Shown: one piece after another, positions 46,681 to 58,841 of the stretch
Layout: every line of letters begins with the position of its first letter
Numbering within the stretch: the stretch's first letter is position 1
Source: Saccopteryx bilineata
Lineage: Eukaryota; Chordata; Mammalia; Chiroptera; Emballonuridae
DNA length: 64,000 bases
Direction of reading: 5' to 3'
Assembly: GCF_036850765.1 (NCBI RefSeq)
Contig: NC_089496.1
Span: 51,219,613 to 51,283,612, forward strand
The notes under the pieces: model-generated
The model's database searches: none
Told to the model about the DNA's origin: nothing
What the model saw: only the letters and a program-made list of their open reading frames with translations
Position numbers and translations under genes: made by a program

Positions 46681-47289
46681 AAAGAAAAAGTAGAAACGAA
46701 TCTCGTCTGGCTTCTCCAAAGGCTGGGAGCGGGCCAAATGACACGATTCTCGGGACAGCGCTTTGAACAGACCCACGCAGATGCGGAGAGAGGTGGTGAG
46801 GGACGGCGAGGGTGGTGCCAGCATATCGTTTCCAGGAACACGGGCTGCTCTTCCTGTCTCCCCTAATTCCTAGTTGAGCCTGTTCACATCCCAGAAATCA
46901 GAGGCAAGAACATACAAGTCTCGCCACCCCCAGCCTGCGTGACCAGCAGGGAGAGTGAAGGTCTGACCGGAGACACAGAACTATTTAGGGACTCGGAACA
47001 CAGACGCAGGGGGCTGCGCATGCGCTGCCGTGGGTGTGGGAGGGGCTGTGTGTCTCCCTTTCCTAAGCATTGAAGCCAATGAAACACAGGCACAGGTCTA
47101 CAGAAGCACTTGAAAGCTCTATTGCCGTCCAAGAACTCGTCATTAATCACATTACCGCACTCTCTCTTTCCGGCCAAGTGTGATTATATGTATACTTTAT
47201 GCCCTAGTTAGAGTTTTTATGGGATTGTTGGAGCTGAGACGGCAGTGCAAACGTGAGACCAACAAGCCCTGCTCTTGCTGCGATGACGG

Positions 47290-47470
47290 GGGAGGGAGGC
47301 AGCGTCGCTAACAACAGGGAATATTTCTTGGGTCCCAGAAGGTACAAAGAGCTCTCTACAAGAGTTATTCTCCCAACAGCCCTGGAAGAAGGCATTATTA
47401 TGCTTATCCTCGTTTTACATATGAGGAAGGTGAACCTTGGAGAAATTAAACCTTCAGTTATGAGCTTTTC
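47290..47470 (-). repeat. MIR SINE
   Basis: Reverse MIR pattern: AGAGTTATTCTCCCAACAGCCC, GGCATTATTATGCTTATCCTC, TTTTACATATGAGGAAGGTG, TTGGAGAAATTAA. Confidence 0.75.
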
Positions 47471-47832
47471 TCAGATGTCCCCAAATGAGCATTTAAAACT
47501 CACAGTTTAGCTGGCCTGGAGGAGGCAGGCTTGTGACCTTAGTTGACCTGAAGAGCTCAGGGCATTTCCTTGCGACTGCAGCTTCAGAAACCAGTTTCTC
47601 CACTCACCCCAATGCTCTCCTCCTTCCACAGAAACTGGGCTCGTGGCTGGCAGCCCAACGGGGCTCACAGCAAGTGTCCAGGGAGCACACGGTGATGGAC
47701 AACACCTGGCCATGTGACAGTGCCAACAATGGCCACACCACTGCCACCAGCCATGTACCCGGGCCCTGGACCCACATTATTATTTATTACAACAAGCACA
47801 TGCGGAAGGTATCATCAATTTCTTCTTTTTTA

Positions 47833-48130
47833 TTTATTATTTTAGTTTTTACAGAGTCAGAGAGAGGGACAGACAGACAGGAACGGAGAGAGATGAGAAG
47901 CATCAATCATCAGTTTTTCGTTGCCACACCTTAGTTGTTCATTGATTGCTTTCTTATAGGTGCCTTGACCACGGGCTACAGTAGACCAAGTAACCTCTTG
48001 CTCGCTCGAGCCAGCGACCTTCGGTTCAAGCTGGTGAGCTTTGCTCAAACTGGCGACCTCGGGGCCTCGAACCTGGGCCCTCCGCATCCCAGTCTGACAC
48101 TCTATCCACTGCACTACCTCCTGGTCAGGC
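47833..48130 (-). mobile_element. tRNA-derived SINE, second family
   Basis: Reverse copy of the family at 35524-35852, with a T-rich tail, GA-rich segment, TTGTTCATTGATTGCTTTCT, and a head ending near GCACTACCTCCTGGTCAGGC. A 12-bp duplication TCTTCTTTTTTA flanks it (47821-47832 and 48131-48142). Confidence 0.9.
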
Positions 48131-48142
48131 TCTTCTTTTTTA

Positions 48143-48255
48143 AATAGAAGAGCTAGAACAATTGGGTGATGTGTCCCAGGTCTCATGGGCTTCCAGGTGG
48201 CGGAGCCAGAATACAATCTCAGGTGGACTCGGCTCGGAAGCCCACCACTGTTGTG
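48143..48255 (-). repeat. MIR SINE part, interrupted by the SINE on its left
   Basis: GATGTGTCCCAGGTCTCATGG then GGTGGCGGAGCCAGAATAC is a reverse MIR core. Its expected left part may be the ATTATTATTTATTACAAC segment at 47776-47820, on the other side of the SINE. Confidence 0.5.
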
Positions 48256-49714
48256 CTATATTCACTTCTCATTCTGTTTTCCAGTTACACCCACCTGATT
48301 CCCCTTCACCCCCACCCTGCAACACGAATCTGAAAGAACTGCTTTTCCAGCCATAGATAGTATTTATGTGTAAAGCCAGTAGCCACGCCCACCATCACAG
48401 CCACCATCACACCCATGCAGGTTCGCATTAGATTCGGACAGTCGGTAATGAAACAAGGGAGCCAAGAACTGGTGGGCCATTAGCTTTAATCTTAGTTTGC
48501 ACCCGGCGGGCAAGTAAAAACACACACTGGGCTCCAAAACCCACTCATTCATTGCTCACAAAGCTACTGACTTATCCGAGTTTCCTAGATTTCTAGCTCA
48601 CTAGCCTTATTCACCTCTGTTCCCCATCTCCTTCTCTCTGCACAAACTCTGCACAGACTGGCTTCTCCCTCAGCACTCCGCCATCTTGGATGCTTTTCAT
48701 GGCCTCCTCCACGTGGCCTTTCTCTGTTCTCCTTTCTCTGCTCTCTCCTCTAATGCTAATCTCAGGAACCGAGAGAGAGCAAGCTCCCAGTCTGCCCCAC
48801 TTTATAGTGTAGAAATCAAAATCTTTAATCCAATCTACAAATAAGAAAGTCTCTGATACAAAGTCACTTATCTGAGGCATAATGGGATTCTTCATGAGAG
48901 TGTGCCAACCCACATCAAAAACGGTGGGAAAGGCTTAGTCCTAAAGCCAAGCCCCAGGCTACAAGGATCCTGCCTTTCCACAGCCCACCCCCAACACACA
49001 TTAATACAATCACACCCATTCCAAGCAAGAAGAGCAATTAATATTATCACCTGGGCGACGGGCTTCCACGTGGGCAGCACCATCTTTAACGAAGTGAGCA
49101 TAATATATTTTATCTGCCTAACATTATGCCATAAAACCTTACAAATGGTACAACTTTGACTGCAATGACTTCAGGCATGTTTAGAGTTTGGGGTCCTCCG
49201 TTTTCTCCCTACTAGTCATGATCCGAGTGGAGTTAGACTCAAGTCACCACGGTAACATGCCTCTTCCAGTTCCTGCGGCACGTTTTCTGGACCAGGTCAA
49301 GCGGCTCTCTCCCCAACTCTCCTGAGTGTCCAAGAGATAGTCTCCCTGGTTCTAGCTCTTACTGAACAAACTCCTTTACCTCCCTTAAGAAAAGTCTCAG
49401 CTTCTCAACACCCCAACTTTCTCCCAGAGAGTCAATCACTGGGGAAGAATATCACAGGATGAATTCAGTCAAGTATTTCTTATTTCAAGAAACTAATGGA
49501 TGGAGTTTCTTGTTGGACAGAACCCCAATTTTGTTTATTGCAACAATGTGCCCACCTTCAAACCGCTGTTGTCAGCCCCTTGTAACTAAGAGTGGTCGTT
49601 CTGACAATCCCACCAACAACAGAGAGATGGAAATCACTGGATAGAGTTTCCAGTTCAGAAGAGGTGACGACCTCATTCGCATGTCACTTCTGCCTCTGAC
49701 TTCACTTGAAACCT

Positions 49715-49800
49715 GTTGGTTGTGCAAATCAATGTCACCGAGATATGTTCAATTTAAATATATATATATATTATATATATAATATATATATATATGAACC
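49715..49800 (+). mobile_element. L1 3' terminus fragment with (TA)n tail
   Basis: CAAATCAATGTCACCGAGA resembles the last bases of the L1 3' UTR found elsewhere here (ACCGATGTCACCCCGATAAA). An AT-repeat of about 45 bp (49755-49796) follows in place of a plain A tail. Confidence 0.45.
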
Positions 49801-49959
49801 ATAAGTAAATAAATAAAAAGGAAAACGAGAAGATTGTGCAGTTTGGTAGCAAACTGCCTCTCAAAGTGGATCACCTCCTAATTTCGTTCGGATCATTTGT
49901 GCTGAGGCAAGTCCTTCCCGTAGACCAGAAAACAAGGCCAACTGCACCGAGTCCAGACA

Positions 49960-50065
49960 GCAGGTTCTGGTGCTGTCCTGTGACCTTGAGAAGGTCATCT
50001 CAGCTCCTGGGTTCGAGGGTTCTTATTGGTAAATAAGATGGACTGCTAAGGCTCCTGCCATGTCT
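49960..50065 (+). repeat. MIR SINE fragment
   Basis: CTGTCCTGTGACCTTGAGAAGGTCA then a CTTATTGGTAAATAAGATGG segment follows the forward MIR order. Confidence 0.55.
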
Positions 50066-51424
50066 AAAAGTCTAAGAGCAAACATACACGCAAACACATG
50101 CCCTCAAACACACACACTCACACACTTGTGTATCCACCCACCAGATAATGGACTTGATCTCCCTAAACTATTTCTTTCTCGAAGGACAGGATGGCTCCAC
50201 GTCTCACTGAGGGTGTGACAGGATCACGGCGGCAGGGGATGGGCTTAGAAAATGTTTGGTGACCTGCTATTTACTCTCCCTTTCATAAGAAAATTGTTAG
50301 TTGCTTTTACACCCCCCCCCGACCTATTAATACCACCTAATGCGGGCTGTTACATAAGGAAATTACTTGACTAAAGCTAGAGTGACAAGATGACAGGTGA
50401 ATGCACATATTTCCTGCTTTCATGGGAATTTTCCGAGACAAATGCAATTTCTTCCCGATGCTGAAAGGCCCCCGTGCCACGCTGGCGATGGGCCTCGTTC
50501 TGCTAAGAGACGCCGGGAACCCATTTACAAGTGACTGGAGGGTCACAGACTTGGGAGGCGCCAGGCAAATGATGAATATTTTTTTTTTTTACCGAAAGAG
50601 AGATAAGCGTTGGCCTGACACAAGGGCATCCATTTTGTTTTAACATCCTGAGCTACAGGAATGAGGGGAGAAATTATACACCCACGAAGGCATTCAATCC
50701 ACGGGAACTGCCGGCGTGACTGTAAAATCTTATTAGCTACCCACGGCGTGGAAGCTCAAATGAGAGCTCTTTGTAGCTGCCGGGGCAGTCTGCATAAGGG
50801 AGCTAGGAAGTCTCAGACACAAAGGTGCGTTCATCCCTTTTTATACCTTTGCAGGAAATCTTACCCTGTGGCCTCGGCGGTTTCTATTTTTAGTCACGGT
50901 ACTCTTTCAGGGCTTGGCTTCGGAGTTTTGGTACTGGGTCAGAAGATGTTAAAAATTCAGACCTTGTATGGATGGGAAGGACAGAAACAGGAGAAGGGGG
51001 CAAATCATATGAAGTCCCCCCCCACGCAGCTGCGGTCGGTCCCGCCAATAGAGAAGCTCCCACTCCCTGGTGTTTCGGGGCAGGGGATCAGAGGCGAGAC
51101 ACCTGCTCAGCGCTTCTCAGCTGAAGCCTCCTGGTTTAACAGAACTGCATATTCTTTTCTATCCCACATCACGCCTAAAAATAGTATGAAACTAACACTG
51201 AAAAGACACGCAAGTAGCTAATCTAATGCTTCTTTGTTCACCTTCTCTCTGGGCCTTTTTAAAAGGACATGGAGAAGAGGAAAAAAAAATAATGACTAGT
51301 GTTAGGGCTGAAAATCAGACTCCAGCACCAAAAGGCAGCCCATTCAGCGGAATGACCTGCGGCCGCATGCCAGTCAGGCGGTGGATGCGAATAAAAAAGC
51401 AGAGAGAACGTTTTCTGGAGCGAG

Positions 51425-51625
51425 GTGGCCCGGGTGCAAAACTTGGTGTCACTATTTCATAGCAAGGTGACTTTGATCACGTTACACTTCTTCTGGACCT
51501 CAATTTCCTCATTCGAAAAAAAGACAATGCCTCCATCTCATTAGATTGCTGCTAGAATTAAATGTAAAGCAATACCTGATTCATTTATTAATGGAGATAA
51601 AATAAGTACTCAGTGCTAGTTGATA
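51425..51625 (+). repeat. MIR SINE
   Basis: Forward MIR pattern: GGTGACTTTGATCACGTTACA, CCTCAATTTCCTCATTCG, TTAGATTGCTGCTAGAATTAAATG, TACTCAGTGCTAG. Confidence 0.65.
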
Positions 51626-51639
51626 CCAGTTTTAATAGC

Positions 51640-52281
51640 AAAATGATTCTTGTATTTAGCTTAAATGGCAAACCTGGAGGAGTTGCACTTTCAGATAGAG
51701 AGACGTTATGAAAACACAATAATTAAAATATCTTGTTATTGGTCCCTGGAAAAACAGAATAATGGAATAGAAGAGCAAGTCTAGATACCGACCTGTGTAT
51801 ACAATCACTAGATTTATGGCAAAGGTGATGTGGAAGTGGAAGAGATTTTCAATACCTTGTGCTGGGCTAATTATATATACCTATATCTGGATAAAATGAA
51901 CTATGACTCCCTACCTCACACCATCTACAAAAATCAACTCTAGGTAGATTAAAGAATGCAATATGAGAGGAAAGATAATGAAACTTCTATATAACACAAG
52001 AGAATCTATTCATGACATTCAAGTGAGCAATGATTTCTGAAACAGGACAGAAAAATCACTCACTCTAAGGATACGTGTTGACTGAATCATATTCAAGTCA
52101 CACGCTGTTCATTAAAAGATACAATAAGGACGGCAACCTTGGTGTAGGAGAAAAACTTGCAACATTACCTGACAATGAACTGGTATCAGTTATATACAAA
52201 CATCCCTATAGTTCAATAAGAGAAAGAGAGACCCCAACAGAAAAATGGGCACAGTGTGACTAGGCATTTCATTGCATAGAG
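51640..52281 (+). mobile_element. Old L1 ORF2 fragment, left part
   Basis: This is forward-orientation L1 ORF2 3' region: CCTGGAAAAACAGAATAATGGAATAG, AAATCAACTCTAGGTAGATTAAAG, TTCATTAAAAGATACAATAAGG, ACAGAAAAATGGGCACAG. Frames are broken by many stops. The L1 resumes after the hAT element at 52282-52629. Confidence 0.85.
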
Positions 52282-52629
52282 CAGGGGTCCCCAAACTGCG
52301 GCCCCCTGAGGCCATTTATCCGGCCCCTGCCGCATTTCCGGAAGGGGCACCTCTTTCATTGGTGGTCAGTGAGAGGAGCACATTGACCATCTTATTAGCC
52401 AAAAGCAGGCCCATAGTTCCCATTGAAATACTGGTCAGTTTGTTGATTTAAATGTACTTGTTCTTTATGTTAAATACTGTATTTGTTCCCGTTTTGTTTT
52501 TTTACTTTAAAATAAGATATGTGCAGTGTGCATAGGGATTTGTTCATAGTTTCTTTTTTATTGTCCGGCCCTCCAATGGTCTCAGCAACAGTGAACTGGC
52601 CCTCTGTGTAAAAAGTTTGGGGACCCCTG
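52282..52629 (+). mobile_element. Non-autonomous hAT element B, short form, inside L1
   Basis: The ends CAGGGGTCCCCAAACT and AGTTTGGGGACCCCTG match the 30111 copy. The 8-bp duplication GCATAGAG is perfect (52274-52281 and 52630-52637). It lacks the extra interior of the long form. Confidence 0.95.
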
Positions 52630-52637
52630 GCATAGAG

Positions 52638-53250
52638 TACCTAAGTGGCCAACAGACATGTGAAAAAGTACTCAGCCTTTTCAGTCACTAGGGACATGTA
52701 AATTTAAGCAACAATGATATACTTTCAAACATCCACCAGAATGGCTACAGTAAAAGCACAGAAAATACTAAGCATTGGTAAGAATGTGGAACAAAAGGCA
52801 TTCTCATGAACTGTTGATGGAAGTATAAATCGTTTACTTGCTTTGAGAAACAGTGTGGTAGTATTTATTAAAGGCAAAATATTTGTACCTTATGATGCAG
52901 CAATTCTACAAGAAAATATAAACCCAACAGAAATGCATACGTACGTACTGCCTATGAAATGTATGTGAATGTTCATAGCAGTTCTCTTGGTTAGAGCCCA
53001 AAACTTGAAACTGCCAAAATGTCCATCCAAGTGCTATTAGAAAACTCAGTTACAGTTTATTCATACAGAAGCAGATTTATTACAAAGAGATGATTTTAAA
53101 AACTATACCATCCACCCGTCCATCCATCTTCTCTCCTCCAATAACATGAAAGAATTGCAAACATAGTGTTGAACAAAAAGAGTCCCATACAGAAGAGAAC
53201 ATACTAGATAATCTTATTGCTCTAAAGCTCAACACAGGCACAACTCATGG
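52638..53250 (+). mobile_element. Old L1 ORF2 fragment, right part
   Basis: It continues the L1 of 51640-52281: AAGTGGCCAACAGACATGTGAAAAAG, TCACTAGGGACATGTAAATTTAAGC, ATCCACCAGAATGGCTACA, GGCATTCTCATGAACTGTTGATGG, ATGTCCATCCAAGTGC. Old and non-functional. Confidence 0.85.
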
Positions 53251-53869
53251 AAGGAAGTGGAGGGAGGGCCACCCAAGAGGGTCTCTGACAGTTGTGTAAT
53301 ACTATCTTGATCCTAGGTGGAGGCTAACTGAGTCGTTATTGGTGGGGACATTCACTGAGCTGTGCTGTGTCCTTAGGACTGACACTTACATTAAAGGTTA
53401 ACTTAGAAAGTAGAACATGACCTTTGCAGATGAATAAGAAGGGGCGATGACCTTGTAGACAGAGTAAGGCTATCTTATGTGATGTGGGGGCCTTCTGGCA
53501 GCCGTGCTGTGTTTGCCCGGCCCATCATCCCTGGGCCGGGGGTCAGCAGTGTACTACCTGGGGCCCGGGTTACTGGCTGGATACAGAAGCATGTGACCGT
53601 CTGGCCTGGCACCCTAACCCTGACCGGTGTCAGCTTCTGAAGTGGGTCAGGGGTCCCTCTCCACACCTGGGCGGGAGTTTAATGTCACCTGTTGGAAGGA
53701 CACAGCAGCATATGTATGCCTTTTGTAGCCATGGCTGCTGACCTCACAGGAGAGAGTGCAGCTGCTGATGGGAACGCTGTCGAGGGTTCGGCTGGTGTGT
53801 GAACTCTAAGAGTCACACGTTTCTTTTAATTGAGCTTTCTCCCTCTCTCCCTCCCTCACGCTTTCTTTC

Positions 53870-54001
53870 CACCCATCCAAGAGTGTGCATGTCCACCTGT
53901 CTGTCTGTCCATCCATGTAGACATCCATCTGTTCATTCACCTTCCTCCCTCCCTTCCTTCCTTCCATCCAACCAACCAACCATTCATCCATCCATCCAAC
54001 T
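53870..54001. repeat. (CCAT/CCTT)n simple repeat region
   Basis: Imperfect CCAT, CTGT, CCTT and CCAA tetranucleotide runs on the plus strand. Confidence 0.9.
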
Positions 54002-54004
54002 GCA

Positions 54005-54100
54005 AGGGTGGTTAAGAACACGGCCTTGGAGCCAGTCTGCCTGAGTTTGGATTCTGGTTCCGACCCTCATGACCTCTATGACCTCCAGCTCCTGAGCAAG
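54005..54100 (+). repeat. MIR SINE fragment
   Basis: GGTTAAGAACACGGCCTTGGAGCC, GTCTGCCTGAGTTTGGATTCTGG and CCTCATGACC give the forward MIR head. Confidence 0.65.
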
Positions 54101-54379
54101 GGGAGCTGAGTAACAGCTGAGGCTGAAGAAGCAGGCTGGCATCAGGCCACCGCATTCTTTGCCGACCGCACCAGGGGACCTCGTGGGAAGCCACGAGAGG
54201 GTCTTCAGCAGCAGTGTGATAGAGACACTTCTCAGCTCCTTTCTTCCTCCACATGTCGTCTCTTTTTAATGAACTGAAATCCAAGCAGTCTGAAGACTGC
54301 CACTCTGCGGTCTGCAGTCTTGGTATTGTAGGGTATTCATGTGGGGTGGCGGCCAGATAAAACCTTCAGGGCGAAACGG

Positions 54380-54605
54380 TTAGGAGCGTGGGTTCTGGAG
54401 TCGGGACTGGGGCTAGACCTTCTCCTGTGCACCTGAACTGTGTGATCCCAGCCAAGTCCCTAATGTATCTATGCCTCTCTTATTTTGATGACAATAACAG
54501 TAACTTACAGCTTGTATAAGTCAGTCAAGATATAGTGAGACTATTTCCATAAAGCACTTAGCCAAGCGTCTGGCATAGAATCAGCACTCGATAAATGTGC
54601 GTCAC
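54380..54605 (+). repeat. MIR SINE, nearly full length
   Basis: Forward MIR pattern: GTTAGGAGCGTGGGTTCTGGAGTC, CTGTGTGATCCCAGCCAAGTCCC, CATAAAGCACTTAGCC, TCTGGCATAGAATCAGCACTCGATAAATG. Confidence 0.75.
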
Positions 54606-55429
54606 AAAACGTGCAGAATACAAATATGTGTGTAATTCACTCCCCCCCCTCCCACACACACACAAACTTGAATTTGATATATGGTTTAGATGCAGCGAGA
54701 TCTGACTTACTTTCACCTCCCCTCGCAAAGGTTCCCAGTCCCCCGGAAAGTTACAGAACAGCATTCCCATCACCACCTTGCGAGATGTTTAGCCAAATAG
54801 ACAGAATGTGCAGAAATTCCGGTAAATTAAGATTTCTGATAAGAGCGAGCTACGTGACCCCCGGGAGTTTGCTTAGAATTGAAAAATGATCTTGCCGATA
54901 CAGTCTGGTTTTGCTCTGTCCTTGGTCCTCTGGCTGAAACAGCTGAAATGTGCAGGAAGATGGGAGCCGGGATCCTTGCAGCCTCCCCTGCTGGCAAAAT
55001 AACCATTTCTGGATCCACTTACGGGTCTACGAAGGGGCTCTTTCTTAGCCCAAAAGTGGGTGGGTGGGGGAGGACAAGTAGGAAAACAATGAATTCTGCG
55101 GAAAGGGTATCAACTGGGCGGTATGAGTTTCCGCCGTGCACCACCAGCGAGGGAGCACACTAGCCCTGCTAAATATAGTCTGCCTGTCTTCTGGGGGAGG
55201 CCGGGTGGCTGCGGCCCCAGGAGGACGCCGGGGGAGACGGGGACAGAGGGGGACTCTGGCTGGGGAGAGGGTGGCCCAGGCAAGGCACAGCCCGGGAGAA
55301 CATGTCCAAGAAGCCATTTCTGGGTGCCCTCGTTAAAACCCCCTTCACAGGAAAAAATTATTCTGAGAAGTGGCACATCAAGAGGCTGTCACACAGCAGA
55401 TTTAGCCTGGATATAAATAACCGCCTGTC

Positions 55430-55600
55430 CAACCACGTGGCCGTGGGCACTCACTCGGGGGTAAGGTTGGGAGAGAGGCACGCGGCTGGGCAGCTGGGAC
55501 GCGCCGCGCTGGGGGAGACGTGGCGGGAATGGTGCGCACCGTCCGATGACCGCGGGCCACCCCTCGACCTGGGGCTCAGAGCGTGAGTCAGGGCTGGGGA
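55430..55600. promoter_or_regulatory. Short CpG-dense block
   Basis: About 17 CpG in 150 bp, with GCGCCGCGC near 55501. It is too short to call an island with confidence and has no recognised repeat. Confidence 0.3.
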
Positions 55601-56522
55601 GCTGGCAGGAGGGGGACTGAAAAGAAGTCATCTTGAAGCTTCACGAACACAAAGCGAAGACAAGAGGACATGCCATGGCTTGCCCGTCACACACACGCGT
55701 TGCTGTCTTCTGTGCTCGGTGAATGACTCCCCTTAAAACCTCAGTGATTATCTGTAGCTGGTAGGGTACCAGGCACATGCTTCAGCACGGCCCTGTCCGG
55801 CCCTCCTCCTCTCCTCTAACCTTTCTCTGACCTGTGACCGCACCCTGAAGTCAACCAGGGTTTCCACCTCTTTACCACGTCACCCCCCTGCAGATATGCC
55901 CGCATGTGGGGCTCCTGAGTGTCCCCCTTCACTAAGCCTGCTGAGTCACCCGGCAGGGCCAGCCCTTTAACAAAGACGCTTCCTTCCGGCTTGTCCATGG
56001 CCTCTTCCTTTCTGCTCCTACAGACCTTGACGTTCCTGCACCTGTGTGGACGTCCCCTCCGATGAGCCCACGGAACGCAGGGACCCCGATTTAGCGGTTT
56101 CTGCACTCCGTACGGTTCTCCTGGGCCAGCGCCCCAAGACACACTGCCCTGCCTTCCTTGGTGTCCTTCCCCCCTGCCCCCCAATTTCTCCTCGACGTGC
56201 TTCTTACTGTGCCCTGCCATGTCACGCAATGCTCACGGGACAGATAAGGGGTGCCCCCAGCTTTGGCATGGCACGGGCTGCGCACGCCCGCTCCGACGCG
56301 GGCACGCTGGGCGGCTCCACACATACTTTGCAATAGTGCAACCTGAAAAGTGAGGCCTCCGCCCTCTTTCCCCCAACTTTCTGGAACCCCAGGGTAGGTG
56401 TTCCCTTATGAGGACAATGAGGGAGATCGCAAAGGCAGCAAACCTACGACACAAAGCCAACAGGGAAGCGAAAGAAACCTGGCTGTGTTCCTAAAATACA
56501 GCGCTGTAGCCTTCCTCCGCAG

Positions 56523-56637
56523 GCCAGCGACAAGCCCGGACCGTGGCGGGATGGTGGCGGGGGGTGGGGGCGGGGCGGGAGAGTGAGCCAGTGACTAGCC
56601 CGGACCGTTGTGGGATGGGGGCGGGGCGGGGGAGTGA
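56523..56637. repeat. Tandem duplication carrying GC boxes
   Basis: Two adjacent copies (56523-56586 and 56587-56637) start GCCAG(C/T)GAC and end with GGGGCGGGGCGGG-type sequence plus GAGTGA. The second copy lacks about 12 bp of the G-rich part. Each copy has Sp1-type GGGGCGGGG sites. Confidence 0.85.
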
Positions 56638-57369
56638 GCCTGCCCCCCTAACCACGCACCTGCTCCGGGTGGGGACACTGGTTTAATGCCCGGCTCGGCC
56701 CTTCTCAGCCTGCGTCACAAGGAACAGATGGCCTAAAGGATTGCATAACCATGTTAACAAAGTGCTCGCCGTGGGCAGTGAAATGAAGGCAGATCTGGAG
56801 AGATGACGGGGACAGCCATGCTTCTGCTAGCACAGGATCGGCGAGGACGGTGCTGTGTGTCGGCGCCCACGGCAAGAGCTAAGTCCCGGACTCGTTGGCC
56901 AGGCCGACAGTCCTCTCACACAGGGAGCGTGACAAGGAGGCTGGCTGTCACCCCGCCAGGATCACGCGGGCAGGACTGAGCAGAGGGGGCACAGCGGCCC
57001 GTCAGGGTGTGAACGCAGCACCGGCCTTGAGAGGGCAGGCCTTCCTCCAGCCTCCTGATAGTAATTCAGGAAAAGGTCAAGCTTCACGCAGGCACCGGGA
57101 GCTCCGCCAAAAAGAGAGGAAACTTCAAAGAACAAATCCCGAGATACCCGACCAGGAACCGCTGGCTGGAACACGTGACAAGGACGTGGTCTGAAGAATG
57201 AGTCACTTGGGGAAACGACATCAGCTGGGCAGAAGGCAAGCCGCTCCAAACGGTGAGAGCTTTCCTTCGGAGTACGGTGATGGCCGGGGACCAGGGACTG
57301 TCCTCTCTCATTCCCTCTGCAGAACAATTCCGCGAGGCAGCTGCAGCCATTCCCACCCCCGCCTGGATG

Positions 57370-57597
57370 ACAGCAGTGAGGCCCGAGGGGGTGGAAGGCA
57401 GGGTGAGCTGGAGGCGGGCAGGGTGGGGCAGGGAAGGGACCGGAAGAGACTTTGCTCGGGGCCACAGGCGGGCGCACGGCAGCGTGCAGACGAGGTTTGG
57501 CCAAGCTGGAAGCTGTATGCTTGAAGCCTGTATGGTTTTGTGAACCTGTGTCACCCCAATAATCACTTCAATAAATAAAGAAAGATTAAAAAAAAAT
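57370..57597 (+). mobile_element. Diverged L1 3' end
   Basis: The last part is clear: GTATGCTTGAAGCCTGTATGG, GTGAACCTGTGTCACCCCAATAA, TTCAATAAATAAAG and an A tail. The part before about 57480 is G-rich as in the L1 3' UTR but too diverged for a firm left border. Confidence 0.65.
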
Positions 57598-57859
57598 TCA
57601 TCTCTTTTCAATATCCTAAAGGTTAAAAAAAAAAAATCAAGTGAATCCAACCAATCTATTTTTGGTCAAACAGTTATAGAGTGCTTAATATTCCAGCCAC
57701 TGTACTCCCTGCTTGACAATTGAACGATGTCATTGTCACGTGAGAACTACACAGGAGGCAGGCTGGATTTGAACAAGACTGTCTGCATTCTCCCCACAGT
57801 GCACAAGGGTGCCATTGTCTCCACATCCTCGCCAGCACTTACTGTTTGTGGATGTCTTG

Positions 57860-57975
57860 ATGACAGCCGTTCTCATCTCTAGTTTACAGGTGGGGAAACC
57901 GAGACACAGAGGGGTGCAGTGATTTGTCCGAGGTCACTCAGCCAGAGCCCGGCCGAGCTGACATTGAGTGTGGGC
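57860..57975 (-). repeat. MIR SINE
   Basis: Reverse MIR core: TTTACAGGTGGGGAAACCGAGACACA, GAGGGGTGCAGTGATTTGTCC, AGGTCACTCAGCCAGAGCC. Confidence 0.75.
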
Positions 57976-58224
57976 GGCAACCAGCCTGCAGAAGCCGTGT
58001 TCTGAACCAAAGAGGTGCCTAGCCAGTGTATGTGAGGGTCTTCTTGCCTCTCCGGCTCTGAAACTACACAGTTGACATGGTTGCTGTCCTATCATTGTGC
58101 TGTTAGATTAAGACCTTGCATGGAGCTCACAAAATAAGGCCAGGCGGCTCCTCGGACCCTGGCTGGCCACAGGCGTGACCGCGATTGCCCCAGGTATCTC
58201 GTATTTTACAACCTCTCATCAGTA

Positions 58225-58480
58225 CAGTAAAGCCCTCACTTCTCATTGTCAGTGTGTTCTGCAACTTTCAGCGAAACGACGTGGAACGAACCACTTTTAC
58301 CACAGGTGACTTGATACAAACAAGGTTTAAGTTTCTGTGACATCTCATCAATGTTAGAACAAAATGACCTTGATGGAAATGACATTATTCCAGGACCTGC
58401 TGTAAGTGACCAAACTATACGACTTTTCCATTCACTAAAAACGAGTCAATGTACTCTGATTTCCTTTGTTGAAAATGTAA
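58225..58480 (+). mobile_element. Possible Tigger/mariner-type DNA transposon relic
   Basis: CAGTAAAGCCCTCACTTCTC, TTTCAGCGAAACGACGT and GGTGACTTGATACAAACAAGG resemble a mammalian non-autonomous Tc1/mariner-like element. The right terminal repeat is not seen, so the call is tentative. Confidence 0.4.
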
Positions 58481-58627
58481 AAAAAATAAATAAATAAAAG
58501 TTCTTAAGACTAGAGCTCTTTATGTCCCTGAAACAGCCTCAGCAACAAACAAATAAAAATCAGGTGCTGGTGTTTTGGTGGTATTTTGAAGAATAAATGT
58601 GAGTAGAACGTGGCATATTCCCTAGAG

Positions 58628-58841
58628 CAGCGGTTCTAAACCTGTGGGTCGCGACCCCACCGGGGTCGCCTAGAGCCATCGGAAAATACATAATGCATAT
58701 CAGGTATTTACATCCCGAATCATAACTGTAGCAAAATTACAGTTATGAAGTAGCCACCAAAATTATTTTTTGGTTTGGGGTCACCGCAACATGAGGAACT
58801 GTATTGCGGGGTCACGGCATTAGAAAGGTTGAGAACCACTG
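58628..58841 (+). mobile_element. SPIN-like hAT MITE
   Basis: It begins CAGCGGTTCTAAACCTGTGG and ends AGAAAGGTTGAGAACCACTG. The interior has GGTCGCGACCCC, CCATCGGAAAATACA and CACCGCAACATGAGGAACTG, the words I associate with SPIN elements. The flanks CCCTAGAG and TTCTAGAG match at 6 of 8 bases, an eroded 8-bp duplication. At 214 bp it has no transposase. Confidence 0.88.
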
